Shown: positions 42,172 through 54,475 of the stretch, one piece after another
Layout of the letters: every line of letters begins with the position of its first letter
Numbering within the stretch: position 1 is the stretch's first letter
Assembly: GCA_027625915.1 (NCBI GenBank)
Contig: JANTQA010000045.1
Location: 1,178,001-1,242,000, forward strand
DNA from: Anaeramoeba flamelloides
Taxonomy: Eukaryota; Metamonada; Anaeramoebidae
DNA length: 64,000 nt
Reading direction: 5' to 3'
Notes under the pieces: model-generated
Databases searched by the model: none
Told to the model about the DNA's origin: nothing
Seen by the model: the letters and a program-made list of their open reading frames with translations, nothing else
Program-made: the position numbers and the translations under genes

Positions 42172-45100
42172 TTAATTTTCCAATAAACGTTTTCTACTAA
42201 ATTCGCGTTCTTCATTTAAATAATTATAAGGAAGTTTTAATTCTTTTTTTTTTTTTTTTTTTTTTTGGTTCTTTTTATTTGAATGAACTTTCCCCATTGA
42301 AACAGATCTATTATAAAGATCTTGATTAACTTTAGCAACTTTTTTCCCATTGATTTTAAATTTTGTTTTTTTTTTATTTGTACTAAAAGATTTTGAACGT
42401 TTTTCTTTGTCATTAAACTTTTTTTTAATTTTTATAGTTTTTCTTTTTGTTGCTCGGATTTTCCCATATTTTGTTTTTCTCTTTTTCTTCTTCTTGTTTT
42501 TATATTTATTATTATTGATTTTGAAATGGTTTTTGTTATTAAAATAATTAGCTGAAGTTTTTTCCTTTAATGATCGTTTTTTTAAAAATTCTTGTAATAT
42601 TTTTTCTGATTGTTCTTTTGTTTGTTCATTATTTGATGTATTTATCATGGTTGAGGTTAGTAATGTATTATTAGAATTGTTTTCTCCAAATAATTCATCA
42701 AATTCTTCTAGTTCATCAATAATTTGTTCTTTACTATTATTTTTGTTCTCATTATTATCATTAGTGTTGTTATCCACATTCTCATCTTCGCCACCATTCT
42801 CGTTTGTATTCTTCTTTTCCTTTTCCTTTTCCTTTTCCTTTTCATTTTCATTTTCATTTTGATTTTTATTTTCAACTTCATTCTCATTCACATTCAAATT
42901 CACATTCACATTCTCATTCTCATCATTATTTTCAATTTTAATTTCAATATTTTGATCGCTAATATTTTCAACAGACAATTGTGTCATTCCTGATTTAATT
43001 TGATTAATTGAAGAAAAAGCAAAACCACATTTTTCAACAAGTTTTTTTTCAATTTCCCTAATAATTGATTTTGATTCAAAAGAATCTGGTGAATAATTTT
43101 TTCTTTTTCGATCCCTTTTTGGGATAAATTTATCCTTAAACGGTTTCCCCGTGAAAAATGGGTGTTGGAAGGTTTCTTTTGCATTCCATCTAACTTCTGG
43201 ATCAATTTGTAATAATCCTTCAAGTAAATCAACAAGAACTAATTTCCTTTGTTGGTCTTTTTCAAATTCTTCTTTTGTTACATTTTTTTTTAATTGGCAA
43301 TTTAAAATAATTTCTTTCAGTGTTGTATAATTAAAAATTTTTCTTGGTTTTTCAAAAGAAATTCGATTTTCCTATATTATTATTATTATTATTTTAATTA
43401 TTTTGAATTTTTTTTTTATTTGAATACTTTTTCAAAAAAAAATAATAAAAAAGAAAGAAAAGAAATAAAATTTTTACAATTGAATATTGTTCTCTTGTTT
43501 TTAGTATATATTGATCATCAATAAAATCATAATATCTTTTAGTTACTCTGCCATTTTCTAACATTCTCTTTGGTATATTCCTAATTAAATTATTAAAATA
43601 ATAATAATAATAATAATAAAGTCAATTAAAAAATAGTTGGAGAAATTAATTAGATTTTTGTTTTTTTCTTTATTTAATTTTTAATTATTAATTTTAATAA
43701 TTTATTTTTTTTCGACTTTCCTATTTTAATTTAAAAATACTTTTTATTTGTTTTTTCTTTTAATGTGCAAATAGGAAGTTTACTTCCCTTAAAATAAAAT
43801 CAATCAAGAATATGAATAATCTGTTAAGAAAGAATAGCAATATTTATATTACTAATTATCGATTTAAAAACTTGGAATTGTTTTGTAATTGATGAAAAAA
43901 TAGTTTTAATCACTTTTATCACTTTAGCCCGAATAAATAATATAAGGTATTTCCCATAAAGTGGTGAGTTTTTTTATATTTTAAATAATATTATGTTTTT
44001 ATTTTTTATACTTTTTATCTTTTCCAAATTTACCTTTTTAAGTTTTTGGTTTCCTTAGGCTACTTTGGTTACTTTGGTTCCTTTGGTTCCTTTGGTTCCT
44101 TTGGTTACTTTGGTTCCTTTGGTTCCTTTGGTTCCTTTGGTTCCTTTGGTTCCTTTGGTTCCTTTGGTTCCTTTGGTTCCTTTGGTTCCTTTGGTTCCTT
44201 TGGTTCCTTCTGTTCCTTCTGTTCCTCCTCTTTTTGTTTTTTTGAGGTTTTTGGGAAAGGCAAAAGGAATAAAAAATCATTATAAGAATTGGTAGACTTG
44301 GTCATGACTAACCTAACCAAACTTGTTAATGATCAGATCTAAAACGAATTGAGCTGTGCTTAAACAACTGTAGAGAACTGAATCCAACTGATGCAATTTG
44401 AAACCGAACTGAAGTGAACTAAACCAAATCAAACTTTGCGTACAATCTGTCGGGTCGTTACTTGGACTGGGTTTTTGCTGTTGAGTTGGTATCTTGTACT
44501 GTGATTTTGGGAAAACAAGATTTGGCAAACTTGCAATAAATAAAAATAAAAATAAGCAAAGTAAAGAAAAAGAAAAAATTCAAAAGAAAATTTTGAAAAA
44601 CCTTAGCACTTTATAGACTCAACCTATCTATAAAGTTCTAAATTAAAACTTAATAAAGTAGCCAATTTCATTTGATCTATAGTTGGTCAAATATTTAGAT
44701 CTCTTTATTAAAACAAATTATGGTGGCGATCCAAAAACTCAACATAAAAAGAAAACGTCCACCAACCCATTCAACACTTGGAGTGCTTAAAAATATTTCC
44801 GATGAAGTTTTACTTTTTTTCTATTTTTTTTTTTACTCTTTTTTATTTCTTTCTCTTTTTCTTTTTCTTGTCTCTAAATTAAAATTTTTTCTTTTCATTT
44901 TTTAAAGAAAAGATATCCTATGAGCTATAATCTTGCCTAAATTATAGCTAGAATAAAAAACTCTAAATAAAATTTTAGTGTTTCGGTAAGTGCCGTAGAG
45001 TGCCTAGGTTTTTTTTATTTCAAAAGAATTGAGGAAAATTTCAAAAATTTTCTTTTAATTTCTCAAATTAAAAAAAAAGCTAACGACGATTTTCCAGAAT

Positions 45101-48100
45101 TAGAAAGAATTTAGTAAAATTATGGATTTTACTAAATTCTTTCAAATCCTGGAAAACCTAACGACAGTGAATAATTTTTAATTTGGTCATATAAATGATA
45201 TTATTATTTTTTTTTTTATAGTATTTTTAATTATTTTTCTTCTTTTCTTTTTTTATTTTGATAAATTTTCGTTAATTACTCCTTTTTCTCAATAAATCAA
45301 TAAAATAATTTTTTTTTTTTCACTTTATCCAACCTTTAAATCAATAAATGTTGTTTTTTATATTGTATTTTTAACTTTTTTTATTTATCCCATTTCATTT
45401 AATAAAATAGAATTTAAAATTTTTTTTCTAATTTACAATTTTATATTCAAAAAAAAAGAATGATAAAAAAAAATTTCATTTTATAATATATACAAAAAAA
45501 AAAAAAAAAAAAAAAAAAAGATATAGGATACCCTCTCATTTGTATAATTCTAGAAAGTTGGTCATATTCGCTAGATCCGGGGAATAATGGTAATCCGATA
45601 AATAATTCTGCTATAATACACCCAAAGCTCCACATATCTATTGCTTCGGTATAAGGAAGTCTTAATAAAACTTCTGGTGAGCGATAATATCTTGATTGGA
45701 TATAAGAGTATCTCGTTTTATGAATAAAGCAGGCGCTTCCGAAATCAATAATTTTGACATTTATTGAGTATGGGTTTTCTAAAAGAATGTTTTCTGGTTT
45801 TAAATCGCAGTGTATAATCCCATTGTCGTAAAGTAAAATCAGTGCTCTGATGATGTCGTTTGCCAATGACAAAACTAATTTCATTGGCAACCCTCTATAA
45901 TGATTCATTCTAATGAGTTCAAAAAGGTTGACAGATAGAATTTCAAAGACTAAGCATAAATGATTTTTGTGCAGAAAATAATCTTCAAAACCTACAATAG
46001 ATTTTATATTTCCAGATTTTTTAAGCTATTATACAAAAATAGAATGTTCAATAGAAATTATTAAATCAAAACCATAGCAAGAAAATCATTAAATATAATG
46101 GAGAGGGTATTGGTATATATGAAAGAAAATTTTAAAGTTGAGTTTTTTTTTTTTTTTTTAAATTCAAAAAGCAAAACATATATAGAGAAAAAATCAAAAA
46201 AGAAGGCGAAAAGATCAAAAAAGATTGAAAAAAATTTTGAAAAAAAACATACAGTAGTCAAAATTTGTATCTCAATTACTGCTTGATTAAAATATGCTGG
46301 TAAATTTTTTATGATTTTGATACCAATTTCTTCCTTTGTTTGAATATTTTTACAATTAAAAACTTGTCCAAAAGTTCCCGATCCAAGAGAACCTAAAACA
46401 AAATATCTTTAATTTTAAAAGAGATGAATAATAGAAAAGAAAAATAGATAGCAATAATAAATATTAATAGTTTGAAGAAATTATTTTTTTTTCTTTGGTT
46501 AATTGATTACTTTGTATTATTATTAAAATATATTTTAAAAGATATATATTTTTATAAATTAAAGAGTTAGAAATACTTTTAATTTTTTTTAAAATGTATT
46601 ATGTGATCAAATTAAAATATTGGATAATCCTGTATTTATTATCATTTAGTTTTTTGTTTTTTTCTTTATTTTGGTGTGAATACAAGAAAAGAATATTTTC
46701 AAAGGCATTATTTATTATCTTAAAGACAAATTTAAAATTTCCGCTAGTCTTTCGTAGAGTGCGTTGTTTTATAGTAAGACAAATTTCAAAATTAGGTGCA
46801 AACTTTTTTATTATTATTTTTTTCAATTTTCATTTGTCTTTAAAAAATAAAATGATTACACTCTATTTTTATTTATTAACTTATATTGGTTATTGTCTCG
46901 AAGCACTTTAATAAAATACATTATTATTCCAAAAAAAAAAAAACAACAACAATCAAACAAATTTTTTTCTGATGAAAAATCTGCCCCTATTTTTGAATTA
47001 CAGCCTATATCTTTTTTATAAAGAGGTAATGATAATCGCTTCCTGAAAACCCTATGGGCACTTGCTGCTTGTTCATCATATTAAGTTTTTTATTTAATAG
47101 TGTTTTATTGTGTTTTGAACCATATTTTTTTGCAAATGGTATTGAATTCTTTTTTTAGCGTTTTCAATATACTATCAATCGACAACTTATGTACAAACTT
47201 GAGGTATTAGTTTTACATTTTTTGTTCAATTTTTTGAATAAGAATTTTGTAATCAAATTTTAATTTTTGTAATAAATATGTTAGTTTCAAAAATATTGTT
47301 TGAAAAAAATAAATAATAATAACCTGATAATTATTAATAGTTTATTTCTTATAAAAATTATATAATTAAAAAATTATTCAAATAATTAAATATTTTTTGT
47401 TATTTTTTCAAATTTAAAATTTTCAATTTTAATGGTTATGGATTATTTAATCAACAATCTAATCAAAATACGAATTTTTTTTTTACTATAAAGTGTTGAT
47501 AATATTTTAATTAAAGGATTTATTTTTAAAATATTTGGATTCTGTTTGTTAAATATTGGTGAAAAAAAATGTGCACTGAAATGTTTAATTTTAATTGAAT
47601 TGTTTTTCAGTACAATAAATTTTTTTTTTTTAAGATCAAAAACTTTTAGAGAACCTGTATGGGCTAGTGGTAACACAACCCAGTGTACAATCTGAAGGTC
47701 GGGGTTCTATTCCCTTAACCATTATTTCTTATTGTTTACCATTTTCTCAAATAGCCACCACGATGTAATTTTAATTAAAAATCGGGCTTATGCTTCTTAG
47801 AACCACTAATTCTTTGAGGAAATCGTTTGACCGAATTGAATCTTTTTGACTATTATAAAAACTAAACGGAATTGGAACAAAATCCCTCTCAATTTATGGA
47901 GCGGATCCGATTTTTTGGGAGAAATGACCAGCTCTCACTTGGTTCAACAATATCTCAAATTCAAATTAGGGATTCTTGCAAACAGGTGGACTTTTAGTAC
48001 CCACTCTTTAATGCTAAAAAAAAAAAAGATCAAAAACTTTTCCGTCTCTTCACTTAAATCAGTTCTTCTTAGATCTCCCAAAAAAAAATGTTATTATTTT

Positions 48101-51100
48101 ATTTTTTTAACAATAAACAAGTATTTTTGGTGAAAAAGTGTATTTTATGAAGTTTTAAAAAAGCTATATTTTACCCCTATTCAGACTCTTATTGAAAATT
48201 AATTTTTTAAGTTCAAATCAAAGAAAGGTAAAATCTTCAAGTTTGCAATAATTTCAAAAGTTTATCATTTTGAACAAACCTTTTATCAACTAACTTAAGA
48301 ATTAGTAAAACACCAAAGTAATTGAATTGAGCTTTTAAGAAATAAAAATCAAAAGGTTATCAAAATTTGTGATTTCTGTGATTTTATTTTTCAAAAAGTA
48401 AATTAGCTTGTCTTCTTTTTAACTTTTCGAATGAAAGATATTCAAAGTTCTTTTTTTTATTTGTTTAAAAGTTTAGTTTGTCAAAGTAAAGCAAGCTTGT
48501 TAAATGAATGGACAAAAAATTTTTTAGTTTTTAAAAATTATTTTTTGTTTGTTTTTTACTTCTCTAAACATTTTTAAAAGTACTAAATTTTGTAGAAACT
48601 TTATGAATTTTTCAAATTTAAGGCTCGTTATTCAAGTTAATTTATGAAAAAATTTTTATGGTTTTTCTCTGAAAATCAAATGTAATTTTTCCAATACAAC
48701 TACCTTTTGTTTATTAAAAATATGAAGGGTGTGGTAATCTTAGAAAAGAGAAGAAAAAAAAAAAATGATTGAGGAACTTTTCGCAGATATTATTATTTGA
48801 AGTAAATATTAATAGGAATATTAATTTGGGTTTTATCATTTTACTTTAACAAGTGCCTTTCTGAAAATTAAATCTAGATTCATTATCTTGGGTTTTAGAT
48901 GATAACCCCAAAAGGAAAAATCTATTTCAAAAAGCTTTGTTATTGAGATGAAATTTAAATTCTAATGTTTAAAATTAAAACAGTTTCCAAAACTGAAAAT
49001 TGATAGCTTCTAAATTAATTCTTATCAGTAAACTTTAAAGTTTGTTAACTCAAATAAATATATCTTGTGGTTATTTTCGCAATTCTTGTTTATTAACTAA
49101 AGCATATGATTTTATCTTTTCTTTAAATTATCAATCATCAAATATGATAAAATATTTAATTTTCAGAATATGTAACAAAAAAATTGTTAGGTAAGGAATG
49201 TGCTTTTATTTTTGTTTGCAAAATCTCCGTAAAAATTCTTTTACTAAAAGCCTTTTGTAATTTTTCATAAAAAAGAAAAATTAATGGTTTTTTTTTTTTC
49301 AAATTATTTCCCTTCAAATTAAATGATTTTTATTTGTTTTTATTAAGGGATCAGTCTTTTACGGCAACAAGATAAATTTTTTAAATATGTTATTGGTGGT
49401 ATTCTCTACTTATAAATTTTGTAGATCTCAAGTATCAAAAAATTCTGATCGACAAAGAAAGCCATAAATGAAAATTAGTTTAGTGAGATCAAATTTTTTT
49501 TTTCCATTTTTTCTGAAAAAGAAAATTATTAAATTCATTTTATTTCTCACATTATAACAAGTTTTTACACTTGTCTATTGTCATTTTGATCATTATTACA
49601 CTATAAAAAGTTTTTTTTTATCAGTAATATTAATATAAAGATTTTTTTTCTTTTTTTGAGATAAAATTTTTGGTTAACCAAAAAAATTGATATATTTAAC
49701 TGATTAAAAAATAATTGTATTTTTTTAAGAAGGGTAGTTATAATAATCAAAGTTTTAAATTCATTTTAATATTTTACTCAGAAATTTTGTTTTTGTTTTA
49801 AGATTAAAGTCGATTTTTCAAAATAAAATTTTCTTGAAGATATTTAGGAATTAGTTAATTGTATCCTCAAAATTCAAAATCAATTTTTTTCAACCAAAAA
49901 TGATTTGAATTGTTATAAGGATTCTTATGAATAAGACCAAATAATTTGTTAAAAAAATTTTTTTGCTATTTATTTTCATTTTTTGAAAATCAGAAAAGAA
50001 CTTTTTCAAAACCTTAAAGAAAAAAAATTTTTTGCATAATAGATCTCAATTTAATTGATAAACTTGTAGTTAGGCTTCGACCAAATATTCATTTATTGAA
50101 TAGCCTATACCACAATTAGTTTTATTGGTTAAGATTTGAATTGAAATATTAATCAAAGAAAAAGTAACCAAAATAAAAAATTTGCTTTCGAAATCAATAC
50201 TTTCCTAACATAAAAACGAAAAATATGTTTTGCCATTTTCAAGAATTAACTTAATTGTTAAACAAAATAATAGGTTACTTTTTCTCGTTTTATATTGGAA
50301 ACATGCAAATTTTGAATTTCAAAAAAGAGACTAAAATCAATAAATTGTTTAAATGAGGTTAACTCATCCATTTCATCAGTCGAAACACAAATTATATAAA
50401 AAATAATATTTATTCAAAGATCTTGACAAGATTTCATTTTATTTTCAAAAATGACTACTCCCTTAAATTGGTTTTCATTATTTTGTTAAAGAATAATTGG
50501 TTTTACGAAAAGTTATTTTAATTTCACAATTTGTATTTATAGGTAACATGATCTTTAACTGTTTAAATTTTTGATTATTTGTTTTTGAAAAAAATAATTG
50601 TTTTAATTTATGTCCAATATTACAAAAATAAAAGAAAAAAATAGTTTATTTTTTGTTTACCCAAAAAGCCTCATGAAAAAAAAATATGGAAAAGATAGAA
50701 AAAGTGATAAATTCCAGTATTATTTATCAGACAAATATGATGATAAAATTTGAAAAATAAATTTAATTTTTGTTTGTAAATTTTGAATATCTACAATTTA
50801 AAGTTTTACATAAAACTATCAAATTAAACTCTCTGAATGAAATTATCACTGATCGAATTTTTTACTTTTAATTTTATCAAGTAAATTCGCTTGTGCCTTT
50901 TTGTGAAAAAAAAATATTATAACTTTTGAAAATTTAAATTAATTTTTGTTTCTTTAAGGGATTAGCTTCACCATAGATTCGTCAATAATCAAAGTATGTT
51001 GTAAATTAAAGTAAAATTATATTAGTTTGTATAATTCGAATGGATCTAGAAAAACTATTTGGAACATATTATTGAACAATAAATTTTTATGTTTTTTACT

Positions 51101-54100
51101 AATGATCAAATTTAAAAATTTTGTTTTTAATTACCTTTTATTCTCATTCTTTTTTCTAAATTTAAAGAGAGAAATCAAAATATAAAGTATTCCAGTATAT
51201 TGAAAAAATCATATCTATAACCTACAAAAGTAAGTAATTTTTCAATCTTTTAATTTTCTAGTTTTTCTCAATAATTATTAATAGAAAAACCTAAAAATTG
51301 TGTTTTTTTTTTTTCTTTTCGATGAAACTAAATTAAATTCCAAAATTTTGGAAACTGTCAATATGTTTTAAGGGGGTAGCCACGGTAAAGGAAAATTTTT
51401 TCACTTTTTTACAATTTAGAAGAGGATCAGAAAATAAGATTTTTTACTTTATCTGTACATAATTGATTTTTATTATTTAAAGTACTTCATTCATTAGATT
51501 TTTTAATTTTTTTTTTTAAATGTCTTGGAGAAATTGCCACAATAGAATATTGAGTTGAATTGATTAAAATAGTGTTTCGAATGTTGAATGACTTATCTTT
51601 TATCCTTATCTCAATATTCTATTGTGGCATTTAATTTTTTACAAAGTTATTTTTTCATCATTTTTGAATTTTTTTTTTTTCATGACAACAAAAAGCAATT
51701 GGAAATGTTTTTTTTATCACCGTTACATTTGTGATTAATAGATTATGTTTAAAAAGAACAACAACATTACAATTGAGAGAATCACAAAAGGGAATATGAA
51801 TAGGGCTTTAAAAGTTAGAAGGATTCCAAAAAATAATAATTATCCCAAAACATATCTGGTGAGGGTTTTAAACACTTGGATTTGGTGGAATTGGAGAAGT
51901 GAATATGATTATATTTTATCAAATTTTAAACCACAAAATAGATATAAGTTTGATTCTAAGAATCCAAAATTACCTTACCCCAAAAAAAAATATTTATTCT
52001 AAAAAAATAAAAATTCAACCAATTTTATCAATTCTTTTCTCTTTTTTTTATTGTTTAACATTACTAAAAAAAACAATATCGTATAATTTTTTTAAAAAAT
52101 TTTTAGAGTATCTATGATCACACGCCACTAAAATAAAATACTCTTCTCTCATCTCTCTCAATTTTTATCATGTCTTATGGTGTAGCTACTCACTTAAAGG
52201 AAATATTTTTTTAAAAAATTTTCAATTTTTTTTTTTAATTTTTTCAAAAAAAATAAATAAACTCAATTTATGTGGAGTATTGAAAAAAATACCTGACATG
52301 AAAATAATCCAGGAAACAGATTTTTAATTGTTAATATTAAGGAAAATTGCAAGTGTAATTGCTGGATAATATTCTTTTATTTAAGAATCAAACTTTTGAA
52401 ATTATAGCACATCGCTTATTTGAATGATGAATTAATTAAATTACACTTGTTCAAAATAATATTCAATCAAATCAAAAAACAAGAATAAAAATTATCATTT
52501 TCCAAATTCATAGCAATCTCTCTAAAACCCGATTGTTTTTCAAAATAAGTAGATCTACTTTAGGTATCAAACAATTAAATGGGTATTCTATAGACACCTC
52601 ACTTTAATGAACTTTAGGTCGGTTTATTACTAGTTGTTCATAAAAAAAAATGGTTACGTTATAAAAAGGATTTGATTTCAAATAAAAAAAATTACATAAC
52701 AATTTTCCTAATATTCACAATTAACAATCTTGTCAGGGGTTATTTTCATGTTAGGTATTTTTTTCAATACTATAATTTGTTCATCTAAGATAGAAAAATA
52801 ACTTACAGCCAAATCAAAGTATTCCAAAAAAAATTGTATTAAATGAGACACACCACAGAAAATAAAAATTTTTTTGGTATTTTGAAAAAGCCGAGCCAAT
52901 CCAGTAAAAGTATGGCATCACGACAACTAAGTTAATCATTATTATTTAGAAGATGATAGTCTTTTTTTAATCTTCGGTAATGATTTATACAAATATTTTT
53001 TCAAAAGTTGATCTGCAGTGATATCACTACATTTATTCCCAAAAGAGATATATTTGTATTTTTTATATTTCTTTGATTCTCTTCAAGTTTACAATAATGT
53101 AATGTGTTTAACTTTTTTTCCACGATTATTAAGCGATTCTATTAATTTAAAAAAAAATTGAGATTAAATTTTTATCCCCTTAAAATTTGGCATTGCCGTT
53201 TGACGGAATACCTAGAATTGAGCATTTGCGTGTAAAGTGTGTTATTTTAAACCAATAGAGATTCATGGGTTTTGAATTTTTTGGATACAAAGCCTCTCAG
53301 AGGTTTTTTGAATTTTCTATCAAATAAAAAATCGTTCTGTTCTTTTCCAATTAAGAAATCAACATTTTGATTCCAATTCCCAAAATATATTGCTAATGGT
53401 TGGATTAGTTTGCTGAAAAACAACCTTTGAAAGATCTTTTCAAAAACAATTAGAAGTGATGTCTTGTGAGATTTGAATTTTGCTTCTTACTTATTAAACT
53501 TGGAGATACACTTTTGATATTTTTAATTTGATTTTATTAACAGTAAATACTTTTACTTTGGTTAATTCCTGTGTCATATTTCTTTGATCATAAAAAAGCC
53601 CTGATTGGGAACTGATAGTTTGTTTTATTTTGATCAGTTTTATTTGAATTAAAAAACTGTGTTCTTCAAGAAAGGATATTTTCGAAAGGTTAATTTTATT
53701 AATTTTTTTTTTTTTTATTGTTTTTTTTTTTTGCCCAGTTTTGATAAAAATTAGAAATGAGAAACAGGTAAAAATGAGAACTTGAGGAATGTGATTTTCC
53801 TTTGAGTTGCGAGCAATTTTTCTTCGAATTATTGTTGATGAACAAAAAGACAGAAAATGAAAAATAAATAATAATTGTTTTGTTAAACACAAAAGTCAAA
53901 TCTCTTTCAACAGAGATCTCGTTTTTGTGGAAGCGTTGTTTGGGGTGTGTTTTTTTTATTTTTTCAAAATTTTAGTGAAATGGAGACTTACTTATTTATG
54001 TTCGATCCAAGGGTGTCGTTCACGTACACAATAAGTTCTCCTTCAGAGTTGTCTTGTGAATTATTTGAAAAAGGAATTTTGTTTTTTGTTAAAGCCCTTC

Positions 54101-54475
54101 TTGGATTTGATGTTGTTTCATAATTGAATTGGTCATTACATTTCTTGTATGTAATTAGTAGATCTTTTGTGACTTTTTTTAAAAGCTGTGGGTTTAATAA
54201 GTAGATCAACATTTAAAAAAAAAAAAAAAATAAAGAAAAGAAACAAAATTTGTATTTTTTGTGAAAATTTGTTGTTTTGAAAAGAAGTGCCGAAAATTTT
54301 GGTTAATTTGAGTCTGTTGGTTTGTTTTGTTCTTGAATTTAAATTGTACCGTTTTTTCTTTTTCTATAAATTTGTTTTGGATTTTTTGTTGTTTTTTTTC
54401 TTTTTTGATTATTGTTTTTTTTGAAAAAACCCTCTCTTTAAAAAGTTTTGTTTTGTTTTGGTTTTCGTTTTCCAT
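42172..54475 (-). CDS. YAK1: YAK1/DYRK-family protein kinase with very long introns
   Basis: Proposed exons: 54475-54245, 54185-53992, 53510-53491 (tentative 20-bp microexon), 46392-46253, 46025-45532, 43580-43478, 43371-42172. Joined, they keep phase and give 793 aa. Kinases of this type phosphorylate Ser/Thr of targets and autophosphorylate a Tyr during folding; YAK1 slows growth under stress. Residues about 80-145 match the YAK N-terminal block (LLKKVTKDLLITYKKCNDQF, NPRRALTK, LIVYVND). The kinase domain is about 150-467: G-loop GSGTFGQV (152-159), Lys174, Glu189, HCDLKPEN with Asp269, DFG Asp289, Tyr301-Ser-Tyr303 before IQSRYYRSPE, and LFPGSSEYDQLSRI. The tail (about 500-793) is Asn/Glu/Lys-rich with no fold seen. 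Introns are 59, 481, 7098, 227, 1951 and 106 bp. The kinase core is certain. The link to the first two exons rests on family match and strand, and the microexon only on phase, a GTAAGA donor and the needed length. Confidence 0.85.
44051..44222. repeat. 9-bp minisatellite (TTTGGTTCC)n
   Basis: About 18 units of TTTGGTTCC, with edge variants TTTGGTTAC and TCTGTTCC, inside the 1951-bp YAK1 intron. Because the unit is a multiple of three, several frames stay open on both strands (repeats of FGS, LVP, KEP, QRN); these are artefacts. It is the least AT-rich repeat in the window. Confidence 0.92.
44975..45165. repeat. Family D repeat with a 26-bp hairpin, in the YAK1 intron
   Basis: Starts with the D end motif inverted (GGTAAGTGCCGTAGAGTGCC, 44984-45003). 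It ends with a hairpin whose arms, CCAGAATTAGAAAGAATTTA and the inverse of TAAATTCTTTCAAATCCTGG (45094-45152), match at about 23 of 26 positions. AACGACG and AACGACAG lie just outside the arms. Confidence 0.55.
47653..47723 (+). other. tRNA-like / Pol III promoter-like sequence (possible SINE head)
   Basis: TGGGCTAGTGG (47660-47670) fits the tRNA A box at 10 of 11 positions. GGTTCTATTCC (47703-47713) fits the B box at all but one, at the right spacing. GAAGGTCGGGGTTC between them is typical of tRNA variable and T arms. The acceptor and anticodon arms do not pair, so it is not a working tRNA. A tRNA-derived SINE or old tRNA pseudogene, inside the 7.1-kb YAK1 intron. Confidence 0.42.
47724..51371. 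other. Interior of the 7.1-kb YAK1 intron, nothing recognised
   Basis: 3.6 kb of AT-rich DNA. A plus-strand frame at 47846-48133 (starting only at TTG) has no family signature. No transposon ends or exons could be supported. Confidence 0.3.
51372..52193. mobile_element. Family H TTAA-type element with internal hairpin and small frame
   Basis: Bounded by TTAA at 51368-51371 and 52194-52197. The ends are GGGGGTAGCCACGG and, inverted, GTGAGTAGCTACACC, which agree at about 11 of 16 bases. Inside is a perfect 20-bp inverted repeat, TGCCACAATAGAATATTGAG (51535-51554 and 51610-51629), with a 55-nt loop. A plus-strand frame at 51745-52002 (85 aa, Lys/Asn-rich, containing VLNTWIWWNWRSEYDYIL) is not recognised. 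Lies in the YAK1 intron. Confidence 0.55.
52276..52771. mobile_element. Family B MITE, subfamily 2
   Basis: About 496 bp. The ends read AGTATTGAAAAAAATACCTG, then ACATGAAAATAA and its inverse at the right. The interior matches copy 1 (ACACTTGTTCAAAATAATATTC, then TATCATTTTCCAAA, then AATGAACTTTAGGTCGGTTT). Third transposon-like unit in the 7.1-kb YAK1 intron. Confidence 0.78.

Noticed and set aside
42984-43235. Separate 83-codon minus-strand frame
   Set aside because: It is out of frame with the kinase C-lobe; the correct frame through this region reads DPEVRWNAKETFQHPFF and continues into the YAK1 tail.
44046-44320. Frames of FGS, LVP, KEP and QRN repeats on both strands
   Set aside because: All are readings of the 9-bp minisatellite; three or more frames open at once is expected for a unit divisible by three.
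46594-46911. 105-codon plus-strand frame and its minus-strand partner containing KYRIIQYF, considered as the missing YAK1 exon before the G-loop
   Set aside because: No donor/acceptor pair keeps that frame open; a TAA follows before any usable GT.
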